Source: Succinivibrio faecicola (lineage in GTDB: Bacteria; Pseudomonadota; Gammaproteobacteria; Enterobacterales; Succinivibrionaceae). From it: DNA of 60,591 bases. Positions 45,638 to 54,673 of this stretch are shown one piece after another. The notes beneath the pieces are model-generated. The model had not been told where the DNA came from and made no database searches. It worked only from the letters and a program-made list of their open reading frames with translations. The position numbers and the translations under genes were made by a program. Position 1 is the stretch's first letter. Every line of letters starts with the position of its first letter. The DNA lies in contig NZ_JAGFNY010000008.1 in NCBI RefSeq assembly GCF_019448115.1, positions 1-60,591 on the forward strand, read 5' to 3'.

Positions 45638-47461
45638 ATGCCATTTATTAAAAAGAGTTTTATTACAGACAGATTACTTGCAAATGTACCGATTGAAAAA
45701 TATATCGGTCAGTTTGTTAATCTTAAAAAAAGTGGCTCAAATTATATGTGCTGCTGTCCTTTTCATCATGAAAAGACTCCATCTTGCAGCATAACTCCAT
45801 CAAAACAGATGTTCTACTGCTTTGGATGCAAAGAACATGGCAATGTAATTGATTTTGCCATGAAATATAAGAATTTAAGCTTTGTCGAAGCAGTTGAAGA
45901 GGTTGCTGCTTTTGCTGGTATTGAAATTGAGTATGAAAAAGGTGCTCATCAGTCAAAAGAGGCAGCAGACAAACAGAAAAACTACTTTGATTTTATGGAT
46001 AGAGCAGCCAGTTTGTTTACAAAAGCTTTAAATACAGCTCAGGGTGCTGAAGGGTTGGCATATTTTAAAAATCAAAGAGGCTTATCTGATAAGACAATTG
46101 TTGAAGCAAGACTAGGATATGCTCCTAAAAATCCAAGATTCCTGCAAGAAGCCTTATGCAGAAACAAAGGTGATGAGCAGATTTTAATCGATCTTGGCTT
46201 GCTAGTTAAAGGCGAATACGGTATTCACGGAATGTATCGTAATCGTGTAATGATCCCTATCTTTGATAAAAGGGGTAGAGTAATTTCTTTTGGTGGAAGA
46301 ACTATGGGCGATGATAAGCCTAAGTATATGAACACCAAAGAAACACCGATTTATAAGAAAAGAAACGAACTGTTCGGTCTTTATGAAACATTAAAAGCAA
46401 ACAATAACCGTCCTCCAAGAATAGTTGTGGTTGAAGGTTATATGGATGTAATTTCTGTAAGACAGGCTGGCTGTAATTATGCTGTAGCATCATTAGGTAC
46501 AGCTACAACTATTGAACAGATAACAGAAATGTTCAGATATACCGATAAGATTATCTGCTGTTATGATGGCGATAGTGCAGGTAGAAATGCCGCCTGGCAT
46601 GCATTGGTTACAATTACTCCAATTTTGCAGGATGATAAGGAAATAAGATTCTCTTTCCTGCCAGTTGAACATGATCCTGATTCATTAGTAAAAGAGCAGG
46701 GACTGTCAGCTTTTGTCTCTTATCTTGATAATGCTATTACCTATCCTGAGTTTTTAGTTGCTCATCTGTCAACAGAATATAATCTTTCCGATCCGAATGG
46801 ACTTGCACTATTTGTTTCAGAAACAATTAAATATATCAGTAAGATCCCGGTTCTAGCTTTAAGATCGGTTGCTCTAAAGCTATTATCTGCAACATCAGGA
46901 ATTGCTGAGAATCAGCTTTATGATATGCTCAAAACATCACTTGATGGTGAAACATCTGATACAAATATATTTAAGGATGAGGTAAAATCACATGAAGATC
47001 AGGAGAATATTCTGAATACCCCAATGAGACGACTGATTGCTTTTATCTGTCAGCAGCCAACAATTGTCTCCACCGTATTATATGAATTCAAACTAGAGTC
47101 TTTTTTAACTCTGTGCTCTTCTCTTCAAATACGAGGAACTAGAGAATTAGAGTATCTTATAAAACTTATAAGTTCTAAGAGAGATTTAACACCATCAGAG
47201 CTTATAGAATATACTAGAGAAAGCGAATATGCTTCTACTGTGCGCAAACTGATTAGTGCTCCTCTTCTTATTACACATCAAGATGGAAGTGATATCCCAT
47301 TTAATGACAGAGTGGATTATTTTGTTCAGCTTTTAATTGAGGTAATATCAAAACCATTAAAAGATAAAGCTGAAGAGCTGAAAATAAAAATGAATCAGGG
47401 TGATAATGAAGCACTTGCAAAGTACTCATTAATACAGAATAAAATGGTCTTTCGTTCATAA
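45638..47461 (+). CDS. dnaG: DNA primase
   Basis: 607 residues. N-terminal CHC2 zinc finger (CCCPFHHEKTPSC near 38-50, then CFGC near 62), a catalytic core with EGYMD near 268-272 and TOPRIM DGDSAGRNAA near 310-319, and a C-terminal helicase-binding region. TAAGGAG precedes the ATG. Unlike E. coli, rpsU does not precede it and rpoD does not follow it. Confidence 0.97.
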   Translation: MPFIKKSFITDRLLANVPIEKYIGQFVNLKKSGSNYMCCCPFHHEKTPSCSITPSKQMFYCFGCKEHGNVIDFAMKYKNLSFVEAVEEVAAFAGIEIEYEKGAHQSKEAADKQKNYFDFMDRAASLFTKALNTAQGAEGLAYFKNQRGLSDKTIVEARLGYAPKNPRFLQEALCRNKGDEQILIDLGLLVKGEYGIHGMYRNRVMIPIFDKRGRVISFGGRTMGDDKPKYMNTKETPIYKKRNELFGLYETLKANNNRPPRIVVVEGYMDVISVRQAGCNYAVASLGTATTIEQITEMFRYTDKIICCYDGDSAGRNAAWHALVTITPILQDDKEIRFSFLPVEHDPDSLVKEQGLSAFVSYLDNAITYPEFLVAHLSTEYNLSDPNGLALFVSETIKYISKIPVLALRSVALKLLSATSGIAENQLYDMLKTSLDGETSDTNIFKDEVKSHEDQENILNTPMRRLIAFICQQPTIVSTVLYEFKLESFLTLCSSLQIRGTRELEYLIKLISSKRDLTPSELIEYTRESEYASTVRKLISAPLLITHQDGSDIPFNDRVDYFVQLLIEVISKPLKDKAEELKIKMNQGDNEALAKYSLIQNKMVFRS

Positions 47462-47607
47462 GGAAGAATAGACTTTGAAAGAAGAACATGTTTGGCTTTA
47501 ATCTTTGCCTCTTTCAGCTCTTTACCGCCTCGATTAGAAATCAGATAAATGTCATCCTGGCAAGAGCATATTGAGTGTGTTTTGGATGTTTCTAAAGCAT
47601 AAGCTTT
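47462..47607 (-). pseudogene. Possible gene remnant antisense to and downstream of dnaG
   Basis: On the minus strand a frame without start codon is open from 47607 into the dnaG antisense and reads coding-like (DDIYLISNRGGKELKEAK, then KHVLLSKSIL). I do not recognise it. It could be a decayed fragment of a mobile-element or other gene, or chance. Confidence 0.15.
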
Positions 47608-47681
47608 TCAATAAACAACACATTCTTGTTGTTAAATTCAACTTTATTGTTGCAGAGTTTTGTATTTAAAGCGTTTTTTGC

Positions 47682-47710
47682 TTGACGAAAAAAATACTTA
47701 AATGTAAAAT
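47682..47710 (+). promoter_or_regulatory. tRNA-Ile2 promoter
   Basis: TTGACG (47682-47687), 17-bp spacer, TAAAAT (47705-47710), with the start predicted about 6 nt before the mature tRNA end. This is among the best promoter matches in the window. Confidence 0.8.
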
Positions 47711-47722
47711 GTTTGCGTTTAA

Positions 47723-47799
47723 GGCCCATTAGCTCAGTTGGTCAGAGCAGACGACTCATAATCGTTTGGTCTCCTGTTCAAATCAGGAATGGGCCACCA
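47723..47799 (+). tRNA. ileX: tRNA-Ile2 (CAT anticodon, lysidine type)
   Basis: 77 nt with encoded CCA. Acceptor GGCCCAT pairs with ATGGGCC; D stem GCTC/GAGC; anticodon stem GACGA/TCGTT with loop CTCATAA; T stem TCCTG/CAGGA. The sequence follows E. coli ileX (GCGACTCATAATCGC-type arm), not elongator or initiator tRNA-Met, so the anticodon C should be modified by TilS to lysidine to read AUA. No strong terminator follows. Confidence 0.9.
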
Positions 47800-48006
47800 C
47801 CTTCAAATTCAAATCTGTATTTAAAAATCACAAATCACTAGTTTTAAGGCATTGCTTTTAGTGCATACCAATTGCGTATATTCTATTGTCTGAATGCTAT
47901 TCAAGAAAGACTAATGTGCTTATTTGACTTTGATATGAATTGATTATGATAGGCTCTTTTTAGGAGAGAACGCAGCACTTTCATACTGCGTACTGATAGG
48001 AGCAAG

Positions 48007-48519
48007 TTAGTTAGATTTGATTTCTTCGTAAACTGTAGGACAGGTGTTATAGCTGTCTTGTGTTGCAGTTTTGTATTTTCCGTTAGTCTCAACCATAATG
48101 GTTCCCTTGTCGCCATCTGATACAAGACGAACCTTCTTGCCAACCTTGTATTTGCATGAGAATGGCATATCAATAATCATAGGGCCATTATCAGTCTCAA
48201 CTGTAAGTCTTACACCATCAGTTCTGTTAGTTGCCTTTGATACAGCATTACCAGCAACAGCACCAAGGCCTGCTCCTACTATGGTACCTGTTGAGTGATT
48301 ATTAACCATATTGCCAATGATTGCGCCTGCAATTGCACCTATAATGGTGTTATTGCCATTGTCCATCTGATTTGTATCAATATCTATAATCTCAATGTCT
48401 TCAATCACACCTTCATAATAGGTGCTTCTTGTTCCAGCTTTTGATGTTGGATTTGTACATCCAGTAAGTGACATTGCTAATATAGAGCCACTTAGTAAAA
48501 GTGCTGAATAGAATTTCAT
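48007..48519 (-). CDS. Glycine-zipper outer-membrane lipoprotein (SlyB/PcpB-like)
   Basis: 170 residues from the ATG at 48519, preceded by GAGGTTTCT; an upstream in-frame start lacks this signal. A lipoprotein signal ends in SLTGC (lipobox near 14-21). A 2TM glycine zipper follows: IIGAIAGAIIGNMVNN and GAGLGAVAGNAVSK (about 59-95). The C-terminal part is a small beta domain with cysteines. SlyB-like proteins stabilise the outer membrane under stress; the exact role here is unknown. Confidence 0.82.
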   Translation of the reverse strand: MKFYSALLLSGSILAMSLTGCTNPTSKAGTRSTYYEGVIEDIEIIDIDTNQMDNGNNTIIGAIAGAIIGNMVNNHSTGTIVGAGLGAVAGNAVSKATNRTDGVRLTVETDNGPMIIDMPFSCKYKVGKKVRLVSDGDKGTIMVETNGKYKTATQDSYNTCPTVYEEIKSN

Positions 48520-48625
48520 AGAAACCTCAATAACAGTAATTATTTTTTGTAATATTAGCTTATTTTTTTTTAAATGCACTGACGTTTTGCTAATATGTGT
48601 TCAGTAAAAGCAAAGAGTTTATATT

Positions 48626-50023
48626 ATGAGCAGAAAACAAAAGCAGATCCCATTTAAAGAGTACGACTCTCCTGTAGAACTTACAGCTGTGAAAATAGAT
48701 GAGCACGGTGTAGGTATTGCATATATTGATAGCTATGAGATCTATCTTGATAATGTACTAGATGGAGAAACTGTAAAAGCTAAGATTTTGCCTCCATTTG
48801 CAAACGGCTCAAAAAGAAGACCTGCAACAGTTCTTGAATATATAAGCAAATCATCAGACAGAGAAGAGCATGAAGGTGAACTTTCAAATCTTAGTGTTTA
48901 TGCTTTTGGTGCTATGAAATATGAAGCTACTTTAAGACGTAAGGCTCAGATGATAAAAGATGCCCTTAAAGATGCTGATATTGACTATAAGGAAGATATA
49001 AAGATTGTTCCATCCTCATTTGATGAACCTTGCAGATATAAAAGTATAAGATACTTTGCAAATCTGTCAGGAAGGATTATTCAGGGCTTTTATAAACCAC
49101 GTTCCCATCAGGTAGAGGAAGTACGTGAATGTCAGTTTGAACCAGAATGGTTCAGTAAGTTTTCATGTGAACTTTGCGATCTATTCAATTCATACAATAT
49201 CCTAGCTTATGATGAGGCGCGTAAATCAGGTCTTGTCCGTTCCCTAACGTTAAGAGATACAAAGGTTGCAAGATTATGTGCCTTAAGTGTCAGCAGGCTG
49301 CCAGAGCAGCAGATAATGGATGCATATAAGACTCTTTGTGAGAAATTCCACATCGAGGCAATATTTGTAAATCTGCATGATAATGACAGTAATAAGGTTA
49401 TCGATGGTAAGGTAATTTCTTTAGGTCAAAAACAGAAAATTGATCTGCCACTGTCTGGATTTAACTTTAAAGCTGATTCAAGAACCTTTTTACAGGTTAA
49501 CTATCCTGTTGCACAAAAGCTGTATCAGTGTGCTGTTGATTACTGCAAAACGGCTATAAAAGACAGCAAAAGCAGAGAGTCAAATGCTTTAGATCTGTGC
49601 TGCGGTGTAGGAACAATGACTCTTCAGTTAAGCTCCCATTTTTCTCATGTTACAGGTGTTGAGATTGTTGAAGAATCAATAGAGGCTGCAAAGATCAATG
49701 CACAGGAGAATAATGTACGCAATGTTTCCTTTATATGTTCAGATATAAAGAAGTGTATTAAAGATCTTACAAATAAAAATGTGGATGCACTTATATGTGA
49801 TCCATCAAGAGTAGGTATAGGTGAAGATGCTAGCCTTGCTTTATGTTCTTTAAAACCAGGTGTAAAACTAAGCTATATTTTCTGCTCATTAAAAGCTCTT
49901 AGCAGAGATATAAAGACACTTTGCAAAAACGGATATGCAATTGAAAAAGTGATTGGCTTTGATATGTTTCCATATACATCACATGTAGAAACTGTTGTCT
50001 TACTTTACCGACAAAATATGTAA
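48626..50023 (+). CDS. TrmA/RumA-family RNA (uracil-5-)-methyltransferase lacking Fe-S cysteines
   Basis: 465 residues: an N-terminal TRAM domain (about 12-75), then a class I methyltransferase with SAM motif LDLCCGVGTMTL near 319-330, DPSRVGIG near 391 (DPPR in most relatives) and a catalytic cysteine in IFCSLKALSRD near 417-427. The CGGC-type cluster that follows TRAM in RlmD is absent; the region reads YAFGAMKYEATLRRKAQM. The target is probably U747 or U1939 of 23S rRNA or tRNA U54; which one is unclear. Confidence 0.85.
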   Translation: MSRKQKQIPFKEYDSPVELTAVKIDEHGVGIAYIDSYEIYLDNVLDGETVKAKILPPFANGSKRRPATVLEYISKSSDREEHEGELSNLSVYAFGAMKYEATLRRKAQMIKDALKDADIDYKEDIKIVPSSFDEPCRYKSIRYFANLSGRIIQGFYKPRSHQVEEVRECQFEPEWFSKFSCELCDLFNSYNILAYDEARKSGLVRSLTLRDTKVARLCALSVSRLPEQQIMDAYKTLCEKFHIEAIFVNLHDNDSNKVIDGKVISLGQKQKIDLPLSGFNFKADSRTFLQVNYPVAQKLYQCAVDYCKTAIKDSKSRESNALDLCCGVGTMTLQLSSHFSHVTGVEIVEESIEAAKINAQENNVRNVSFICSDIKKCIKDLTNKNVDALICDPSRVGIGEDASLALCSLKPGVKLSYIFCSLKALSRDIKTLCKNGYAIEKVIGFDMFPYTSHVETVVLLYRQNM

Positions 50024-50039
50024 ATGGTTTAAAATTTTT

Positions 50040-50330
50040 ATGAAAAAAGATATTCCTGAATCTGTATTAAAGGATATAACAAAATTTGCTGAAATAAGTT
50101 CGGTAGATAAAGTTATTCTTTTTGGTTCTAGAGCAAGAGGAACAAATTCTCAAAGAAGTGATATTGATCTTGCTGTATATGGAGGAAACTTCGATTTATT
50201 TTATTGGAACATAATGGATAAAGTCGATTCTCTAATAACTTTTGATATTATTGATGCAAGTAGTAATATTTCCGATAAACTTAAATTGGAGATTGAAAAG
50301 GACGGAGTTGTAATTTATGAAAAAGTTTGA
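50040..50330 (+). CDS. mntA: MntA-type minimal nucleotidyltransferase antitoxin
   Basis: 96 residues from the ATG at 50040. The GSx10DxD motif is exact: G29-S30, ten residues, D41-I-D43 (LFGSRARGTNSQRSDIDLAV). In MNT/HEPN modules this protein AMPylates the HEPN toxin to silence it. It overlaps the partner gene by 14 bp. An in-frame ATG upstream lies inside the methyltransferase gene and is less likely. Confidence 0.85.
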   Translation: MKKDIPESVLKDITKFAEISSVDKVILFGSRARGTNSQRSDIDLAVYGGNFDLFYWNIMDKVDSLITFDIIDASSNISDKLKLEIEKDGVVIYEKV

Positions 50331-50724
50331 AAATTTCTCCAATTGTTTAAAGGTGTTAAAAAAAGCTGATTTTGAGCTGACTTTTGAAAATGAAATATAC
50401 AGAACAGGTGTGATTGCACAGTTTAATCTGACTTTTGAACTTTCATGGAAGGCTCTTCAGGAAGTATTAAGAATTCACGGTGTTGAAGGTGCAGATGTCG
50501 GTTCACCAAGAGAGATCCTTCAACTAGCATACAAGGTTGGGTTTATTTCTGATTCTGAATCATGGTTGCTGATGTTGAAAAAAAGAAATAGCTCTGTTCA
50601 TGTGTACAATGAAGATGATGCAGATGAGTTAGTATCTTTAATACGTGATAAATTTATTTCTGCATTTAATAATCTTGAAGAAACCTTAAAAATAAAAATT
50701 GCAAAGATTGCAGAATTTAGCTGA
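50317..50724 (+). CDS. hepT: HepT-type HEPN toxin (HI0074 family)
   Basis: 135 residues, all-helical. The HEPN RNase motif R90-x4-H95 followed by Y97 (RNSSVHVY) is complete, and the tyrosine matches the residue AMPylated by MntA in characterised pairs. FNLTFELSWKALQ (36-48) is typical of HI0074-like nucleotidyltransferase partners. It is likely an RNase toxin neutralised by the upstream gene. Confidence 0.85.
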   Translation: MKKFENFSNCLKVLKKADFELTFENEIYRTGVIAQFNLTFELSWKALQEVLRIHGVEGADVGSPREILQLAYKVGFISDSESWLLMLKKRNSSVHVYNEDDADELVSLIRDKFISAFNNLEETLKIKIAKIAEFS

Positions 50725-51157
50725 TTTTCTTTTTGTAGATTCATAAGAATCTAAAAATTCAATGGATGTAGATAGCTGTTAATCGATTAAAGATAAATAG
50801 TCCTTTAGATTTGAGAACTTATACCTTACATAATCTACTGATCTGTGAAGTGTTTTGAATGCTCATGGATATTGGTAGTTAACATTATTAGAAGTTACCT
50901 AAATAGCACACTACTTGTTAGTAGAAAAGCAGCAGTTCTTGATATATTCTTTTTGAGCAGTTTTAAAAAGTTTTTCTAATACTCTACGATATCAACCTTT
51001 AAACCTTTTGTTGAGTTATATGTCAAATTGGCTTTATGCCTTATATGACAAAGGATTTTATGTAAAAATTGTGAGGCTTGTATAATTCTATTCTATGATT
51101 GATACTGTAAAATTCTTTAATGAGGGTATGTGTAAATAAATAGAATAGGAGAACTAA
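50725..51157. other. 433-bp intergenic region before the EAL gene
   Basis: No ORF, tRNA or convincing terminator. A TAGATTC-ATAA-GAATCTA hairpin lies at 50736-50753 after hepT, without a U-tract. TTATATGTCA and TTATATGACA recur near 51017-51050. A candidate promoter for the EAL gene is TTTATG (51057-51062) with TATAAT (51081-51086), 18-bp spacer. The rest shows nothing I can assign. Confidence 0.4.
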
Positions 51158-53131
51158 ATGATCTATGGAGCTCAAATAGTAGCCTTAATCTTGGTTCTCT
51201 TTGTTGCAATTGAATTCTTCCAGTATAGACGCTTAAGGATCCTCTCCACGAAGCTATTTGAAGAATATGTTGTTTTCTCAATTGCAGAGATTATTCTTGA
51301 GATAGTCTGTATATATGCTGTTTATCATGCAGACGTTTTCTCGATGAAAATGACCAGGTTCCTGCATCAGTTGTATATATTTACAATGATGTTGCTGTCT
51401 TTTTATATATATGTCTATATCGATATCAAATGTAAAGTTGCAAAAAACTATAATGTTATTCAGTTTACCCTAAGAGCAATACCTCTTGTTTTAGGCCTTG
51501 TAGGAGTTCTTTATGGAGATATCTTCTACCATGTAGGTAGAGATGGTCTAAATACATTTGGTTCAATGGTGATCTGCACTTATGCAGTTATAATCAGCTA
51601 TTTCTTACTTTGTCTTATTTCAGTTTTACGATCAGAGCGTAGACAGAAAACTTCTATAAGATTTGATATGGTCTTTGCTCTTTGCACTGTATTTTCTCTA
51701 ATCATTATTAAGTTCTTTATTCCTCAGGTTACTCTCGTTTGCCTTGTTGTTGCGATTACCGTTCTATATATATACATCGCATTTGAAAATTCAAAGGAAT
51801 ATACTGACAAGGACATACAGAGAATGTTCTCAAGATACTCTTTTGATATGTCAGTAAGAGATCTGTTTGCCGAAAAGAAGCAGTTTTATGTAGTAACATT
51901 TGCTTTGCAGAATGTGGATGCTATTAAAAATAACTTTTCTCAAAAAACATGTCTAGATTGTATCGAAGGTGCTGTTAAAACAATTCCGGATTTTAAGAAC
52001 AGAAACCTGTTTAGAACTTTTGAATACGGATTCAGCTTCATTATTTTTGACGAATCAGAAATCAACGAGTGGGCATCAAAATATAAGGTATCAGACAAGA
52101 GTTTAGCTATTCCTAATGTTCCTATTTCTCCATCATTCTCAGTATTTGCAATTGAGTGTCCTAAATTATGTAAAAACCTAGAAGAGCTTATTCCTATTAT
52201 GTTCTTCTGTAGAAACCAGTCAGATACACAGACTGATCATTCTGTAATGATGGTAAATCTTGATACAGTAAATAAGAAGAATTATCTTCAGTCTGTTGAA
52301 AAGCTCGTTCAGAAAGCTGTATATGAAGATGGCTTCTATGTTGTATATCAGCCAATTATTAATACTGCTACAGGAAAGTGTGACTCAGCTGAAGCATTGG
52401 TTCGACTCAAGGATTCAACCACTCTTGGATTTATCTCTCCTGAGGTATTTATTCCCATAGCAGAAAAACAGGGCTTAATTGGAAAATTAGGCGACCAGGT
52501 ATTTTATAAAGTATGCAGATATATAAGAGATTCTCATCTAAAAGAGCGCGGTATTAAATATATTGAAGTAAACCTGTCAGGTCTTCAGATTTCTGATCCT
52601 GATATTCCATATACCCTGCATCAGAAGGTAAAGAGTTTTGGTATCGATCCAAGCATGATAAATCTTGAAATTACTGAAACTGCTATGGTTCAGTCAGGTA
52701 AAATTGTGCTTGATAATATGGAAAAGCTAAAAGGCTTTGGCTATAAGTTTTCCATGGATGATTTTGGTACAGGATATTCTAATTTCCATCAGATTGCTTC
52801 TATCAAATACGATCTGATTAAGATTGATAAATCATTGATTTGGCCAGCCTTTGAAGAAGGAAATATTCAGGCTCAGACCATTCTATTTGGCTGTATCAAG
52901 ATGATGCATACATTAGGTTTATCAATTGTGGCAGAAGGTATTGAGACTGCTTCTCAGGCAGAAGATCTAAGAGCCCATGGAGTAGAATTCCTGCAAGGAT
53001 ACTACTACTCGAAACCTATTCCTGAAGATGAATTCTTACAGTTCGTGGAAAGACACAATCAGACTGTTGATGAACTGTATGTATCATTGCTTGATGTTAC
53101 AACAGACATTAATCCTACTCCTGCTAATTAA
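51158..53131 (+). CDS. Membrane EAL-domain c-di-GMP phosphodiesterase with degenerate GGDEF
   Basis: 657 residues. The first 210 hold about seven hydrophobic segments, a likely membrane sensor. Residues about 225-380 look like a GGDEF fold whose active site has decayed (RTFEYGFSFII in place of GGDEF). The EAL domain (about 385-645) is complete: AEALVRL near 411, VNLSGLQ, LEITET, MDDFGTGYSNF, KIDKSL and LQGYYYSKP. It should hydrolyse c-di-GMP to pGpG. GGAGAACTAA precedes the ATG. Confidence 0.92.
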   Translation: MIYGAQIVALILVLFVAIEFFQYRRLRILSTKLFEEYVVFSIAEIILEIVCIYAVYHADVFSMKMTRFLHQLYIFTMMLLSFYIYVYIDIKCKVAKNYNVIQFTLRAIPLVLGLVGVLYGDIFYHVGRDGLNTFGSMVICTYAVIISYFLLCLISVLRSERRQKTSIRFDMVFALCTVFSLIIIKFFIPQVTLVCLVVAITVLYIYIAFENSKEYTDKDIQRMFSRYSFDMSVRDLFAEKKQFYVVTFALQNVDAIKNNFSQKTCLDCIEGAVKTIPDFKNRNLFRTFEYGFSFIIFDESEINEWASKYKVSDKSLAIPNVPISPSFSVFAIECPKLCKNLEELIPIMFFCRNQSDTQTDHSVMMVNLDTVNKKNYLQSVEKLVQKAVYEDGFYVVYQPIINTATGKCDSAEALVRLKDSTTLGFISPEVFIPIAEKQGLIGKLGDQVFYKVCRYIRDSHLKERGIKYIEVNLSGLQISDPDIPYTLHQKVKSFGIDPSMINLEITETAMVQSGKIVLDNMEKLKGFGYKFSMDDFGTGYSNFHQIASIKYDLIKIDKSLIWPAFEEGNIQAQTILFGCIKMMHTLGLSIVAEGIETASQAEDLRAHGVEFLQGYYYSKPIPEDEFLQFVERHNQTVDELYVSLLDVTTDINPTPAN

Positions 53132-53189
53132 ACTAATCAGAAGATATGCGTAGAAAATAGCAGAGAAGAGTATAAAGTCTATAGACTAA

Positions 53190-53214
53190 AAGACCTTGAT
53201 TTAATCAAGGTCTT
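53190..53214. terminator. Bidirectional terminator between EAL gene and pyrI
   Basis: AAGACCTTGATT (53190-53201) and AATCAAGGTCTT (53203-53214) form a nearly perfect palindrome; on the minus strand the stem ends in TCTTTTAG. It lies between the convergent EAL gene and pyrBI. Confidence 0.75.
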
Positions 53215-53247
53215 AATATCAGTGTAAAAGTCTTTTCCTACCTACTG

Positions 53248-53748
53248 TTATGGCTCTAGACCATTATTCTCAAGAAGGATCTCTCTTTCAAATACTCTTT
53301 CACAGTAGCGGCACTTCATAAGAACCTTACCGTTTTCATCTGTTGTGATCTTAAAGCGTGGAGTTGCATCGTCCTCTTCATTGGTGATGCAGTTGCTGTT
53401 AGGGCACTTGAAAACACCAACAGATTCATGAGGAAGACGTAGTTTGTACTTGTCTACTACCTTGAAATCCTTAATGTGATTGATAGTGGCATTAGGAGCA
53501 AGTACAGCAATCTGCTCAGTCTGAGCAGGTGAAAACTCAACATCAGAAATCTTGATGATATCTTTCTTGCCAAGATCACCTGATCTTAAATTGAAACCAA
53601 CTGTTAACTGATTGTTCTTTCCTAAGAATTTGAACATTCTGATGATATTGATTGCCTGACCAGGAGCAATATGATCAATAACAGTTCCGTTTGCAATAGC
53701 CTCAACTAGGAGCTTTGACTTATTGTTATCAATATGTGCGTTAGACAT
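53248..53748 (-). CDS. pyrI: Aspartate carbamoyltransferase regulatory chain
   Basis: 166 residues. N-terminal nucleotide-binding domain (GTVIDHIAPGQAINI near 21-35) and C-terminal zinc domain with CPNSNC near 114-119 and CRYC near 146-149. It confers CTP/ATP control on PyrB. The start lies one base past the pyrB stop, with its GGAG inside pyrB. Confidence 0.97.
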   Translation of the reverse strand: MSNAHIDNNKSKLLVEAIANGTVIDHIAPGQAINIIRMFKFLGKNNQLTVGFNLRSGDLGKKDIIKISDVEFSPAQTEQIAVLAPNATINHIKDFKVVDKYKLRLPHESVGVFKCPNSNCITNEEDDATPRFKITTDENGKVLMKCRYCERVFEREILLENNGLEP

Positions 53749-53749
53749 C

Positions 53750-54673
53750 TTAAATCTCCTTATTAAGAACTAATGATAGGATAGCTTCACGAGCAAATAC
53801 ACCGTTTGCTGCCTGATTGAAGTAATAGGCATATGGTGTCTTGTCAACTGATGTTACGATTTCGTCAATACGTGGTAGAGGATGAAGGATCTTCATATTC
53901 TCTCGTGCGTTAACTAAAACATCAGGAGTTAAAATAAACTTTGATTTAAGATGCTGATATTCAGTTTCATCAAATCGTTCTTTCTGAACACGGGTCATGT
54001 AAAGGATATCCACATTTGGAATAACCTCTTCTAAAGTCTCATGAACAGAGAAGGTAATGCCTCTTGCAGTTAAATCGTTAAGGATATACTGTGGCATTGC
54101 AAGTGACTCTGGGGATACAAGATAAATTCTTGCATTGTATAAAGATAAAGCCTCAGCAAGAGAATGAACGGTTCTTCCGTACTTCAAGTCACCAACAAAA
54201 GCGATTGAAATATCCTCTAATCTGCCCTGTGTTTCTTTAATACTGAATAAATCAAGCATGGTCTGTGATGGATGCTGATTTGAACCGTCACCTGCGTTGA
54301 TAACAGGTACAGGTGAAATATCTGCTGCTAGTCTTGCAGCACCTTCTTTATTGTGTCTAATAACAAGAGCATCTGCATATGAGGTGATGATCCTCATTGA
54401 ATCACAGAATGTTTCACCTTTCTTTCCTAATGATGTGTTTGATGCATCAGAGAAACCGATAACTCTACCGCCTAATCTCTGAATTGCTGTTTCAAAAGAC
54501 AGTCTTGTTCTTGTAGAACCTTCAAAGAAGGTAACGCCGATAAGTTTGTCTTTTAATAAATCGTTTCTTGGATTTTTCTTTAAATCGAAAGCTGTTTTTA
54601 AAATAAGCTCGATGTGTTCTTTGGAAAACTCAGATATTGAGATGATATCTTTTTGGAAAAGTGGATTGGTCAT
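53750..54673 (-). CDS. pyrB: Aspartate carbamoyltransferase catalytic chain
   Basis: 307 residues. Carbamoyl-phosphate site [16 protein letters not shown] near 50-65, [18 protein letters not shown] near 126-143 and HPLPR near 264-268. First committed step of pyrimidine synthesis. It is co-transcribed with pyrI. Confidence 0.98.
   Translation of the reverse strand: MTNPLFQKDIISISEFSKEHIELILKTAFDLKKNPRNDLLKDKLIGVTFFEGSTRTRLSFETAIQRLGGRVIGFSDASNTSLGKKGETFCDSMRIITSYADALVIRHNKEGAARLAADISPVPVINAGDGSNQHPSQTMLDLFSIKETQGRLEDISIAFVGDLKYGRTVHSLAEALSLYNARIYLVSPESLAMPQYILNDLTARGITFSVHETLEEVIPNVDILYMTRVQKERFDETEYQHLKSKFILTPDVLVNARENMKILHPLPRIDEIVTSVDKTPYAYYFNQAANGVFAREAILSLVLNKEI

Noticed and set aside
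47901-48173. Minus-strand frame ending MKVLRSLLKRAYHNQ, which recalls zinc-free L36 at its start
   Set aside because: Cysteine-free L36 landmarks after the first residues are missing, the frame overlaps the lipoprotein gene, and similarity is limited to about six residues.
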